Source: Perilla frutescens | Lineage: Eukaryota > Streptophyta > Magnoliopsida > Lamiales > Lamiaceae | NCBI GenBank assembly: GCA_026008535.1 | Contig: BRKX01000004.1 | Location: 56,366,501 to 56,430,500, forward strand | Reading direction: 5' to 3' | DNA length: 64,000 nt | Shown: in pieces, positions 23,786 through 35,490 of the stretch | Numbering within the stretch: position 1 is the first letter of the stretch | How the letters are laid out: the number at the start of each line of letters is the position of its first letter | Notes under the pieces: model-generated | The model's database searches: none | The model's input: the letters and a program-made list of their open reading frames with translations, nothing else | Told to the model about the DNA's origin: nothing | Program-made: the position numbers and the translations under genes

Positions 23786-25001
23786 TCTGTCTCTCTCTCT
23801 CTCTCCCTTCATCTCACGTTTCTCTTCCTCTCTCATATCTAATAATAGATATTGGGGATTTTGAGGGGACAATTATCATTCATTCATCACCATTCACCCT
23901 CACTTCATTATCATTCATTCCACTCTCACCACACCACCCATACCATTCTCTCCATTCTCTCTCTCTTTTCACACACACACTACACACACTAATCTCTACA
24001 CCATTTTCCTTCACCATTTCCACCATCACCTTCACAAGAGGAAGAGGAGAAAAGGAAGAAGAAGGAAACCAAGCCAAGCTAGGAGAAGAGAAGACGAGAA
24101 AGGGCCGACGACGAGCCATCCGCGGAAGCTAAGCACGGATGAGGTTTCTCTTGTATTTTCTTTGTATTTCTTGGATGTTTGTGGGGATTTGTCCCAAAAC
24201 TCTTGAAGAATACTTAATATTGTAGAAGTTTGAGTTATTTGCATTTGATTTATGAGATGACTTTCTTCTATGGTATTTGTGTTGTTTTAAGCATGTTTAG
24301 TGGCTAATCTCTCTATTAGGGGGTAGAGGATCGATGTGGTTTTGATCTATGCTTGTTCTTATTGATTGTTGTTGTTGGAATCGTGCTTTTTCATGTTTAA
24401 GTACTTGATCACTACTCGAACATTGATAGGATTTAGAGGAGTCTTTATTGTGAATCTAAATCCGGAAATTGGTTCCTTCAACATTAGGTGGATGGGGTTC
24501 CTAAGCCTAATATGTTAATCTTGCTTGTATGATATAGCTAAGAGAGGTTTAACGGATAGACGGTGACAGTAATTGAAGTTAAACTAATTGGAAGAGTATA
24601 TCGTATTTGTGAGAGTAACACTATCAACTTGAATAAAGAATAGTGATAAAACGATTGAGAGAATCTATACCCTAATACCTTAATCAAACTTATTTTCTCT
24701 AATCTCGACTTTAGTTGTGTTTTTGTATTTAATTATCTTGCTTTATTGTCTGTTTTAAATTCCTAGCATAATCATCATCAAACCCACGTGTTAGAATGTT
24801 TAGAGTTTATTTTAGTTGTTTACGTGAAAGCATGTGTAGTCTTTAGATAATTCATTCATATAAAGTCTTCCTTGAGAGATCGACTCGGGTTAAGCTTATT
24901 GCTTCTACAATTAACCCCGTCCAATTGCGGGTGTGGTCCTAAGTAGTGTCTAGTGAGCATAAACCGGAAATTATAAGTGTAAATTTGTGGACCGCGAAAC
25001 A
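23030..25001 (+). mobile_element. LTR A3, complete, outer 3' LTR of the array
   Basis: Runs TGTTTAGTGTATATTTG to GGACCGCGAAACA, 1972 bp. TG..CA ends, a polypurine motif upstream and the TSD GCCAG at 25002-25006 make this a proper 3' LTR paired with A1. A CG-rich island lies at 23335-23450. A CT microsatellite (23724-23804) is the longest in the set. ORFs inside, such as 23662-24132, are microsatellite readings. Confidence 0.9.
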
Positions 25002-25006
25002 GCCAG
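25002..25006. repeat. Right TSD GCCAG of the LTR array
   Basis: Same five bases as at 5137-5141; the Tourist-like right half follows immediately. Confidence 0.85.
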
Positions 25007-25200
25007 CAGCCGCTGGGGTCGGGTGACAGCTGGGGTGCCCGATTTCAATTCTTCACTGGCCGCTGGGACACAGCGTATGCCGGATTTTCCAAATCCATCA
25101 AAATCTCGTGTCTGGAGGCCGGATTTCATCCTTTGTATTTTTGACGTGATTTTGAGGTGAAATCCAATGAAGTCAATGACTTTGTAAAGTCCATGGATTT

Positions 25201-25387
25201 TTTAATACCTCCGGATTTTAAAAGATTTTTAAAAGTCTATATTGAATACACCAAGATTTTAAAGGACTTTTAAAAGTCTGGATTGAATACACCAGGATTT
25301 TAAAGGACTTTTAAAAGTCTGGATTGAATACACCTGGATTTTAAAAGTCCTTTAAAATCCAATGAAATTTGGATTGAATACACCCCC
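25201..25387. repeat. Tandem copies of the Tourist-like terminal sequence
   Basis: The terminal phrase ATTGAATACACC starts near 25240, 25282, 25323 and 25372, with TTTTAAAGGACTTTTAAAAG between copies. The right terminus is thus repeated about every 41-49 bp. The same pattern is in the second copy at 34020-34185. Confidence 0.85.
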
Positions 25388-25473
25388 TTACTCTGATATG
25401 ATTGGAAGTTGAAACATGATAATAAGCCTAATTAATTACGAGTCCAATTAGCATGCAATTTGAAACTCTTAAT
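25388..25473. other. Outer-transposon sequence resumed, then deletion junction
   Basis: TTACTCTGATATGATTGG through GAAACTCTTAATG matches 4104-4190 and 34186-34271. It breaks at about 25473 into the middle of ORF1 copy 4. TGA is shared by both parents at the breakpoint, so the join shows 3-bp microhomology. Confidence 0.75.
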
Positions 25474-26838
25474 GACTATGAGATTACCTATCCCCGTTAT
25501 CTTGATTGGAATTTGTTGAAATCATTGAAAATTGATGGGAAAGTGGAAAGCTACTTGAAGGTGTTAACTTTGGATAAATTTGCTAAATTGAAGTATGTTG
25601 GCTTGAACCCGTTATGCCTTGAGTTCTTGGTTACATTCCAGCTTGATTCTGCAAATTCAAAGATTACATTTCGTATGATGGGAGAAGAATTTTAGGTGAC
25701 ATTGGCTAGAATGAAGTCGTATTTTGGGTTTTCGATGACTGGGCCCAGAGAGAGGCCAACCGACTTCAACACGGCTGCTGTCTGGCACGAGCTTACCGGC
25801 TTCAGTAATTGGGATCCTCAGGGGACACCCACTGGTTTCATTCGGGACCCTGCCCTGGCCATCATGCACAAGTTCCTTGCCTACTCGATCTCTGAGAAGG
25901 AACAAGCCAACAAGGTCAATGCCACTGAGGTGTATCTTCTTTGGTGTGCTTTGCACAATACCAAAGTCTGTCCGTCCTACTTCATCTGGACCGCTATCCA
26001 GCAGATGACTCGACGCACCAAGATGCACCCCTCCTTTTGTGCTTTCATCACCGCTCTTGCTGTCAAGCTTAGCTTGCTTCCACCTATAGGTGCCATCCCT
26101 GCTGGACAGAGCAAGGTCAAGGAGTATTTGATCACTGTGGATGAGCTCAAGCGAGCACAGCTTATCCTGGATTCGAGGAGACTAGTTCCTCACACTGACC
26201 GTCCCTGCATCTCCAAGCTTATGAATGCTCAGCGTGAAGCTCTCTGACGATACAGGAAGGCCGGCTCCTCTTCAGCCCCACGTGATGATGATGATGATGA
26301 TGAGGACGAGGAAGAGAATGACGAAGAAGAGAATGAGGAAGAGAATGAAGGAGGAGAAGGAGAAGAGGATCAAGAAGATGAAGACAATGGTTAGGAAGAA
26401 CAGGCTCACTACCGGCCGCCGCCTTATCCTTCCACGATGCCCCAGCCTGGGTATCAGATGCCACAGGCTGATTGGCAGTCCTTCCAGGACCACTTCGACA
26501 CCACCATGGGGCAGTTCCAGCAGAGCTTCCAGCAGAACTACACCGACTCCATAGGCCAATTTCAGCAGCACTTTGATACCTCCATGGGCCAGTTCCAGCA
26601 GTCCTACAGCAATACCATGGGGCAATTCCAGGATCGATTCGATGCTTCTATGGGCGAGTTTCGCCAAAAGTTGGGATCCCTCTGTCAGGACGTTGGCGAC
26701 ATGAGGCAGGACATCTATGGTCACCTCGACATGCATGACGAGAGGATGACGGCCCTTGAGGAAAGCTGGAACAACTGGACGATCTCCTATCCTTACCCGC
26801 AGCCTCCACCACCACCTTATGATCCACCGGAGCAGTGA
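25474..26838 (+). pseudogene. Athila ORF1-like protein, copy 4 (three stops, no frameshift)
   Basis: Starts inside the N-terminal region (YEITYPRYLDWN) and keeps one reading frame to TGA 26836-26838. It carries the KYVGLNPLCLEF domain, the WHELTGFSNWDPQGTP domain, the acidic tract (about 26282-26390), hendecad repeats (about 26503-26660), and the YPQPPPPPYDPPEQ tail. Stops: TAG 25693 (GAG in others), TGA 26245 (AGA or AAA in others, compatible with a CGA ancestor) and TAG 26392 (CAG in others). The acidic tract differs slightly in length from other copies, always by whole codons. Confidence 0.83.
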
Positions 26839-28042
26839 AGTTCTTTTGTGTTTTGTGTACTTTTTATTTTTGTTCGTGTGCGTGTTGTTATTGTTTCAGT
26901 TCACCCCTTTTCTGTTGTTCGTTGGTCATTTTTGTCGTATGTTTTGTAGGAACCAGCGCCTGTTGTCGGTCTTCTATGATTTGTAATGTGTTACTCTTCC
27001 CTATTCTCATATTACATATTGTTTTCATACATTGAGGACAATACATGTTTTAAGTGTGGGGGAGAGCTCATTATGTTATGTACTGAATCTTGTTGTTTTT
27101 GCTTAAATATATTGGTGTTGATATTGTTATGTTAATTGTGTTGGTTTTGATATGCATGATTAGTTGTATAGTTATCTAGGTATGTTGTGATTCTCCCACT
27201 TAGTATCTTATTTACCCGATGGTCAAATTCGAAAATTTTTTTATATGAATCTTCAAGGAATTATTTTCAAGTTGTTCATGAATGAATGAATTGTTCCGTG
27301 GTTTCACTCTCTTACATGAATTATTTTTGAATGTGATCACAAATTGATGTTTGATTTGAAGAGTCTTGCCCTTGAAAGAATAGGAAGCATGTTTGGCCTT
27401 GTTCTTGAAAATTACTCCCTTTAATCACTTATCCTCGTATTTACGATATATATAAAAAAAAGAGAAAAAGAAAAAAACAGGGGGAAAATAAGGATCTCTA
27501 CTCCTCTAGTTGAATTATTCGACTATGAGTATGAGAAACCATACAAGGACACTAGGGATTTCCTCCTTATGGTTTTACATTGTGATTTTTGATCCTTTTC
27601 CCCCCATGAAATTGTTTAAATAAATGGGATTGCATTCCGGATTCTACTCTTCTCATGTATGTGTCAAAAGCTTTCACGTGTTGCATGATGAGTATGGAAA
27701 ACCACATTAGGAAGCTCAGTTATGCTCGATGATTTGACCTAATGATCCTTGTCCTGTGTTTGCAATCCCCTTGTTGATTTTTATAAGTATCTTAATAAGT
27801 ATGGATGTGATTTGTGGGGATGTAATTTTAGTGAATTTGGGCTAACGTGTTTTTCCTAGACTTGAGAGGATAAGCAATTCACTTGATTATCTATTGTGTT
27901 CACATTCTTGGATAATGAATGTTTTTGTGGGAACCATGCAAATTGTCAATTACATGATCACCTTGTGAATATTTCCTTCTTGATTCATATTTTTAATTTC
28001 TTATTTGCTTGAGGACAAGCAAAGAGCTAAGTGTGGGAGAGT
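26839..28042 (+). other. Subfamily B 3' non-coding region
   Basis: Same plan as 8434-9636. Motifs are at 27052-27064 and, with one change (AAGTGTGGGAGAG), at 28029-28041 before LTR B4. No genes. Confidence 0.75.
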
Positions 28043-28704
28043 TGTTTGATGTTTATTTTTAAGTGTTTTGTTGCTTGATTTGTTATGTTTCATTTGTATC
28101 TTCTAGTATTTTGTTCTAGTTTATCTATAGGTTTTGTGTGATTTTATTCTCTTACTGCTCTTATGGTCGTATAAGCCAAGTTTTGGAAAACTTGAGCTTT
28201 TGTACGCAATATTTTGATATTTAGGTAATAAGGTGGCATGGAGCTAAGATAGGCCGGAAGAGATGAACCCGGACCGGAAAAGATACACCCGGAAGGCGGA
28301 GCCAAAGGCTCCGCGGCCGCGCACCATGAGGACCAAGCAACTTCCGCGGCCGCGCGAGGCCCGCGCCCGCGCGAGGGTGCTCTCGGCGGAGACACCCCGC
28401 GGGCGCAGAGCGCCCTGCGGGCGCGCGCATACCAAGCCTTCCGCGGGCGCGCAAGCTGCTCTGTTCGCCCGAGCATCATCATTCTACACTCATCTCTCGC
28501 CCCTTCTTCTTGAATGAACATATCTCTCTTCCTCCATCTAGTGGCATGATGAAAATTAGACTCTTGATCCATTCTAAACCTAGCTTTAGATTTTTCTTCC
28601 ACAAAATCCTCCCCAAATCTCTCACATTAATGGCTCTATCACCATCACCTTACCACCACCTTTTCTCTCTCCTACCACCATACCTCTCACCATACCTATC
28701 TTTG

Positions 28705-28751
<47 letters not shown>

Positions 28752-29922
28752 GATCTCCCCCCTCTCTCTCTCTCTCATATGAATATAGATTTTGGGGATC
28801 CAAGAGGGATATTCCTCATCATTCATTTTCCATTCACTCAACTCTCACCATACAATCCTCTCCACCATTCTCTCTATTCTCTCTCTTTTCACACACACTA
28901 GACACACTAAATCTATACACCATCTCTCTTACCATTTCCACCATCATCACCTTCACAAGAGGGAAGAGGAGATAAAGAAGAATAAGGGAACCAAGCCAAG
29001 CTAGGAGAAGAGAAGACGAGAAGTTCCCTATGAAGAGCCATCCACGGAAGCTAAGCTCGGAGGAGGTTTATCTTGTGTTTTCTTTGTATTTCTTAGATGT
29101 TTGTGGGGATTTGTCCCAAAACTCTTGAAGGATTCTTAATATTGTAGAAGTTTGAGTCATTTAAATTTGATTTATGAGATGACTTCCTTCTATGGTATTT
29201 GTGTTGTTTTAAGCATGATTAGTGGCTAATCTCTCTATTAGGGGGTAGAGGATCGATGTAGTTTTGATCTATGCTTGTTCTTGTTGATTGTTGTTGTTGG
29301 AATCGTGCTTTTTCATGTTTAGGTAATTGATCACTACTTGAACATTGATAGGATTTAGAGGAGTCTTGTTGTGAATCTAAATCCAGAAATTGGTTCCTTC
29401 GACGTTAGGTGGATGGGTTCCTAAGCCTAATATGTCAATCTTGCATGTACGATATAGCTAAGAGAGGTTTAACGGATAGACGGTGACAGTAATTGAAGTT
29501 AAACTAATTGGAAGGGTCTATCGTATTTGTGAGAGTAGCATTATCAACTTGAATAAAGCATAGTGATAAAACCATTTAGAGAATCTACACCCTAATACCT
29601 TAATCAAACTTATTTCCTCTAATCTCGATTTTATTTGTGTTTTTACATTTAATTATCTTGCTTTATTGTCCGTCTCGAATTAATAGCATAATAATCATCA
29701 AACCCCCTTATTAGAATGTTTAGATTTTATTTTAGTTGTTTTGTTGAAAGCATGTGTAGTCTTTAGATAGTTCTTTCATATAAAGTCTTTCTTGAGAGAT
29801 CGACTCAGGTTAAGCTTATTGCTTCTACAATAGACCCCATCCAATTGCGGGTGTGGTCCTAAGTAGTCGTTTAGCGAGTATAAACCGGAATTATAAATAA
29901 TAAATTTGTGGACCGCGAGACA
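28043..29922 (+). mobile_element. LTR B4, subfamily B, complete ends
   Basis: Runs TGTTTGATGTTTATT to GGACCGCGAGACA. The next eight bases, AATTTTTC, are the usual linker to a primer site, but the primer site is gone and ORF1 copy 5 starts at once. A CG-rich island lies at 28290-28470 and a CT microsatellite at 28707-28748. Confidence 0.85.
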
Positions 29923-29929
29923 AATTTTT

Positions 29930-30614
29930 CCCAGCTTATCCTGGATTCACGGAGACTGGTTCCTCACACTGATCGTCCTTGCGTCTCCAAACTTATGAAT
30001 GCTCAGCGTGAGGCTCTCAGACGCTACAGGGAGGCCGGCTCCTCTTCAGCCCCACGTGATGATGATGATGATGATGAGGACGATGAAGAGAACGAAGGAG
30101 AAGAAGAGAATAGAACGCGGATGAGGAAGGAGAAGGAGAAGAGGATCAGGGAGACGAAGACAATGATCAGGATGAACAGGCTCACTACCAGCCGCCGCCT
30201 TATCCCTCCACGATGCCCCAGCATGGGTATCAGATGCCACAGACTGATTGGCGGTCCTTCCAGGACCACTTCGACACCACCATGGGGCAGTTCCAGCACA
30301 GCTTCCAGCAGAACTACACCGACTCCATGGGCTAATTTCAGCAGCACTTTGATACCTCCATGGGCCAGTTCCAGCAGTCCTACAACAACACCATGGGGCA
30401 ATTCCAGGATCGATTCGATGCTTCTATGGGTGAGTTTCGCCAAGAGTTGGGATCCCTCCGTCAGGATGTTGGCGACATGAGGCAGGATATCTATGGTCGC
30501 CTCGATAGGCATGACGAGAAGATGACGGCCCTCGAGGAAAGCTGGAACAACTGGACGATCTCATATACTTACCCGCAGCCTCCACCACCACCTTATGATC
30601 CACCAGAGCAGTGA
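29930..30614 (+). pseudogene. Athila ORF1-like protein, copy 5 (C-terminal third)
   Basis: Begins at CCAGCTTATCCTGG, the codons for QLILDSRR, directly after the remnant of the LTR linker. A one-base deletion near 30110, in the acidic tract, shifts the frame. TAA at 30333-30335 replaces CAA of the repeat region. The C-terminus (GDMRQDIYGRLDRHDEK to PPEQ) and the TGA at 30612-30614 are kept. With the downstream region it duplicates the copy 3 block at an offset of about 8.83 kb. Confidence 0.82.
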
Positions 30615-31864
30615 AGTTCTTTTGTGTTTTTGTGTACTTTTTATTTTTGTGTTCGTGTGCATATTGTTATTATTTCAGTTCACCCTTTTCTGTTGTTCGT
30701 TGGTTGTTTTTGTCGTATGTTTTGTAGGAACCTGCGTCTGTTGCCGGTCCTCCTCAATTTTCATAATGTTTTTTCTTCCTTTTATTTCTTGCATTGAGGA
30801 CAATGCATGATTTAAGTGTGGGGGGTGAACTCGTGTTTTATGTTTTTATGGTAGTATTTTTGATTTTGTTGTTTTATGTTAAATTTCAAAAATTTTATTG
30901 TGAAAATTGCTATGTGTCGTTTTTGTTTTGCTTTGATTATCTTTTATTGGTGGATACCCACACTTAGAATGATTTGTCTTGTCTAATTGCCAAACTTGAT
31001 TATTTGGAATATGAATCTTCAAGGGATTATTATTAAGATGTTTATGTTGCATGAAATCATTCCCATTATTTCATTGTAGAATGTAAGTTGTCTTGAGAAT
31101 GATTATATTTACATGATTTGTGTTGTGGGGTCTCGTCCTCTAATAATTTGAAGGCTTGATTCATTCTCTAGTCAAATGTGTCAATTATGCTTGAGAAAAA
31201 AAAATCATTCTCTTCTCTAACTTCCTATCATGTATTTTATATAAAATAAAAATGAATGAAAAAATGAATGAAATAAATGTATGTTGAAATAAGTGAGGAT
31301 AATAAGGATTTCTGCTCCTCTAGTCGTTTAATCGACTATGAGCATGGAAAACCACACAAGGACACTTGGGATTTTATCCCCAAGGGCTAAACCTTGTGAA
31401 TTTTGATCCATATTCTCTCGTTTAATTGTTGTAATAAACGGGATTGCATTTTGGATTCTACTCCTATCATGTGTGTCGTTCCTTTGAATCTAACCATGAT
31501 GAGTATGGAAAACCACGTTATGAAGCTCGGTTTATCCCGATGATTTCACCTAACGAATTATATCCTTTTGGTGCATTTCTGTATTATTTTTGGAATAAAG
31601 TGTGGGGGAGTTAGTGAGAAGAATGTTCTATAGGAAAATTGTTGCATTTTGCCTTGAGAACATCTTGCCTTCTTATTCTCATTGGACGAGCCACATGCCT
31701 TGTTTTATAAATGTTGTCATTCTCTCCGATGATATGCTTTCTAGTTTGGAATAATGTGGAATGTTCTTGTATGCATGATCTTCTTGGGGGCAATTCCTTC
31801 TTGCTTCATATCTTGAATGATTTTATTTGCTTGAGGACAAGCAAAAGGTTAAGTGTGAGGGAGT
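30615..31864 (+). other. Subfamily A 3' non-coding region, second full copy
   Basis: Nearly collinear with 21782-23029. Motifs are at 30814, 31598-31610 and 31851-31863; the last has AAGTGTGAGGGAG. No genes. Confidence 0.75.
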
Positions 31865-33798
31865 TGTTTAGTTTATATTTGTCCTATCTTATCTTAGTAG
31901 TTTAGTATCTTTCGTAGGTATTTTTCCTTTGTTTTTGTGTGATTTTCATGTTTTTTCCTTCACTTTTGCTCTTTTGGTGAGTTGTGTAGATTTGCACAAG
32001 ATCTTGAGAAAATGGGGGATTAATGACTACAAAATTTGAAGGATTCAAGACAATGGAAAGGTAGAGAATCGAATAAGGAGCGCGTGGCAAGTTGAATCAG
32101 GTCAAGCGGCCAAGAAACGAGGGAGAACGAGCCAAAACCGTGGAAGCTGCCGAAGACAGAATTGTCAGAGGGCGCGGCCGCGCGGGACGCGCGACCGTGC
32201 GGCTACCCTCTCGGCCAAGAGGCCCCGCGAGCGCGCGGTTCCCGTGGGTGCATGCACCTTTGCACCCCGCGGGCGCGCGGCGTCCTGCTGGTGCACGAGA
32301 CACTCTGTTTCGCCCGATTTGCCCTGTCTTGCACTCTTTTCTCGCCTCTTCTTGGTTTGGCAACAAGTAACAAGTACCCTATCCTTCCTCCTCCATCTTT
32401 TGGCATGACACTTGAGCCTTCCTAATCTAAGCCATAGAGGAATAGTGATTAATCCACCCTAAACATAGCTTTGGATTTTTCTTCCACAAAATCCTCCCCA
32501 AATCCCTCTCACATTTAATGCTCCATCACCCTCACCTTACCACCTCATTTTCTCTCTCCTACCACCATACCTTTCACCATCTCTCTCTCTCTCTCCCTTC
32601 ATCTCATGTTTCTCTCCCTCTCTCATATCTAATAATAGATATTAGGGATTTTGAGGGGACAATCATCATTCATTCATCACCATTCACTCTCACTTCATTA
32701 TCATTCATTCCATTCACTACACTCTTACCACACCACCCATACCATTTTCTCCATTCTCTCTCTCTTTTCACACACACTATACACACTAATCTCTACACCA
32801 TTTTCCTTCACCATTTCCACCATCACCTTCACAAGAGGAAGAGGAGAAAAGAAAGAAGAAGGAAACCAAGCCAAGCTAGGAGAAGGGAAGACGAGAAAGG
32901 GCCGACGATGAGCCATCCACGGAAGCTAAGCTCGGAGGAGGTTTCTCTTGTATTTTCTTTGTATTTCTTGGATGTTTGTGGGGATTTGTCCCAAAACTCT
33001 TGAAGAATACTTAATATTGTAGAAGTTTGAGTTATTTGCATTTGATTTATGAGATGACTTTCTTCTATGGTATTTGTGTTGTTTTAAGCATGTTTAGTGG
33101 CTAATCTCTCTATTAGGGGGTAGAGGATCGATGTGGTTTTGATCTATGCTTGTTCTTGTTGATTGTTGTTGTTGTAATCGTGCTTTTTCATGTTTAGGTA
33201 CTTGATCACTACTCGAACATTGATAGGATTTAGAGGAGTCTTGATTGTGAATCTAAATCCGGAAATTGGTTCCTTCAACGTTAGGTGGATGGGGTTCCTA
33301 AGCCTAATATGTTAATCTTGCTTGTATGATATAGCTAAGAGAGATTTAACGGATAGACGGTGACAGTAATTGAAGTTAAACTAATTGGAAGGGTCTATCG
33401 TATTTGTGAGAGTAACATTATCAACTTGAATAAAGAATAGTGATAAAACCATTGAGAGAATCTACACCCTAATACCTTAATCAAACTTATTTCCTCTAAT
33501 CTCGACTTTAGTTGTGTTTTTGCATTTAATTATCTTGCTTTATTGTCCGTTTCGAATTCCTAGCATAATCATCATCAAATCCCCGTGTTAGAATGTTTAG
33601 AGTTTATTTTAGTTGTTTATGTGAAAGCATGTGTAGTTTTTAGATAATTCTTTCATATAAAGTTTTTCTTGAGAGATCGACTCGGGTTAAGCTTATTACT
33701 TCTACAATTGACCCCGTCCAATTGCGGGTGTGGTCCTAAGTAGTGTCTAGTAAGCATAAATCGGAAATTATAAGTGTAAATTTGTGGACCGCGAAACA
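31865..33798 (+). mobile_element. LTR A4, complete, duplicated with its TSD
   Basis: Runs TGTTTAGTTTATATTTG to GGACCGCGAAACA, 1934 bp, followed by GCCAG (33799-33803) and then the same Tourist-like sequence that follows A3. It therefore shares one insertion site with A3 and arose by duplication, not by a second insertion. A CG-rich island lies at 32165-32300. The CT run is much shorter than in A3. Confidence 0.88.
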
Positions 33799-33803
33799 GC
33801 CAG

Positions 33804-34185
33804 CAGCCGCTGGGGTCGGGTGACGGCTGGGGTGCCCGATTTCAATTCTTCACCGGCCGCTGGGACACAGCGCGTGCCGGATTTTCCAAATCCATCAAAA
33901 TCTCGTGTCTGGAGGTCGGATTTCATCCTTTGTATTTTTGACGTGATTTTGAGGTGAAATCCAATGAAGTCAATGACTTTGTAAAGTCCATGGATTTTTT
34001 AATACCTCCGGATTTTAAAAGACTTTTAAAAGTCTAGATTGAATACATCAAGATTTTAAAGGACTTTTAAAAGTCTGGATTGAATACACCAGGATTTTAA
34101 AGGACTTTTAAAAGTCTGGATTGAATACACCTGGATTTGAAAAGTCCTTTAAAATCCAATAAAATCTGGATTGAATACACCCCCC
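33804..34185. mobile_element. Second copy of the Tourist-like right half
   Basis: Matches 25007-25387, including the CCGCTGGGGTCGGGTGAC start, the repeated ATTGAATACACC phrases and the CCCCC terminus followed by TTA (34186-34188). Beyond it the outer transposon continues without the break seen at 25473. Confidence 0.85.
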
Positions 34186-34890
34186 TTACTCTGATATGAT
34201 TGGAAGTTGAAACATGATAATAAGCCTAATTAATTACGAGTCCAATTAGCATGCAATTTGAAACTCTTAATGAAAAGTTGAACATGTTAAATATATAATA
34301 TATAGTTTATAGGCTTCTTGAGAAATACAAGTTTTCTTGACAAAAATACATATAACAAATGAGTATTGTATACTTTTAGCACTACTGTGAACTATTTTAG
34401 TACTGTTGTAACTTTGTTTAGCACTACTGTGAGCTATTTTAGCATTGTATTCCTTCTATTAATAACTCACTCTGATATGATTGGAAGTTGAAACATGATA
34501 ATAAGCCTAGTTAATTATGAGTCCAATTAGCATGCAATTTGAAACTCTTAATGAAAAGTTGAACATGTTAAAGAGATGGTTTCAAGATATCAAAGTATAG
34601 TCGAGCCTCTCTAAAGTTTATAGGCTTTTTGAGAAATACTTGAAACTCAAATGTGGGGAGATCTAAGAAATTTACCTTATTTGTAGATTACAAGATTCCA
34701 GATGAGTTTAAAATCTAAGACAAAAAAAATACAATATAACAAATGAGTATTGTATACTTTTAGCACTACGTTGAACTATTTTAGCACTGTTGTAACCTTG
34801 TTTAGCACTACTGTGAACTATTTTAAAATGATCTTAGAATATGTTTTTTACGCATTAATGTGTTTTAGGTGTGTATTGATAAATGTGCAG

Positions 34891-35078
34891 ATTGTGCTTC
34901 TTCCAATTTGGAGATTTCACCTGTGTTTTCTGAATTTTACACACCTGAATGTGAACCATCTTTGAAGCCTGCATTGGACAACCCCCACTTTAGATGATGG
35001 TATAATATTTTACAAGGTGTATGCCTCATCATGTGGGTTTGATACTCGTCTGTCTACTACAAAGAGGTCTAAAGTAGG
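34891..35078 (+). pseudogene. FAR1/FRS-like N-terminal exon fragment
   Basis: Preceded by GTGCAG and followed by GTAAGA, so it looks like an exon with both splice sites. It encodes SPVFSEFYTPECEPSLKP and, after a frameshift near 34985, FYKVYASSCGFDTR and LSTTKRSKVG. The latter fits the start of the FAR1 DNA-binding domain (FYNxYAxxxGF followed by a basic KR segment). FAR1 domains occur in far-red response factors and in Mutator-like transposases from which they derive; the second fits the TE setting better. A partial repeat of the TTTAGATGACGGTATAAC part follows at about 35090-35120. Confidence 0.6.
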
Positions 35079-35084
35079 GTAAGA

Positions 35085-35490
35085 CTTTTCCTACTTTAGA
35101 TGACGGTATAACATTTACTCATTCCTTCTTCTGACCTCATGAATCTACTAAACATTATATCTTATATATATATAGTTTTTGAGCAACAATGGTTATGGTT
35201 TAGCTGGATGTTGGTTTACCCTCGTTGCGTTCCAATGGGTAAGTTGATTCCAACATTTTCTCCATGCTTTATATTGCCATAAAGCTTCTGTAATGGCGTA
35301 ACTCTTATTTCTCTTGCCAGTCACGGTTCTCTATTGCCTTTCGCCGGCTCACATGACCAACCGGAGTTCTCTATTCTGACGACTTGACCCGCTACCAAAT
35401 AGGGAAGCTAAAATCTGTATAATAGTCCCTCAAAAATTGAAGTGGATTATGCAATTTGTTCACAACAACAATACAGAGATTCTACTACTA
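35085..35490. other. Unassigned segment of the outer transposon
   Basis: No gene recognised. It includes a short TA run at 35163-35174 and somewhat more GC-rich DNA at 35200-35400 that could be captured exon sequence. No frame stays open beyond a few tens of codons. Confidence 0.35.

Larger units (their letters stand above)
4389..25387. mobile_element. Tourist-like (PIF/Harbinger) element, interrupted
   Basis: Termini are GGGGGTGTATTCAAT at the left and the inverse, ATTGAATACACCCCC, at the right. They are flanked by TTA at 4386-4388 and 25388-25390. A 3-bp TTA duplication with GGG-rich termini is typical of PIF/Harbinger. The uninterrupted target is seen at 4100-4110 (AACTTACTCTGATATG). The element proper is 4389-5136 plus 25007-25387, about 1.13 kb. 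The two arms are inverted relatives over several hundred bases, including a CCGCTGGG-containing segment. No transposase is present. The LTR array occupies the middle, with its own TSD GCCAG. Confidence 0.82.

Noticed and set aside
23662..24132. 156-codon plus ORF rich in Ser-Leu
   Set aside because: It is a CT microsatellite and flanking LTR sequence read in frame; the matching ORF at 32518-33003 differs where the microsatellite length differs.
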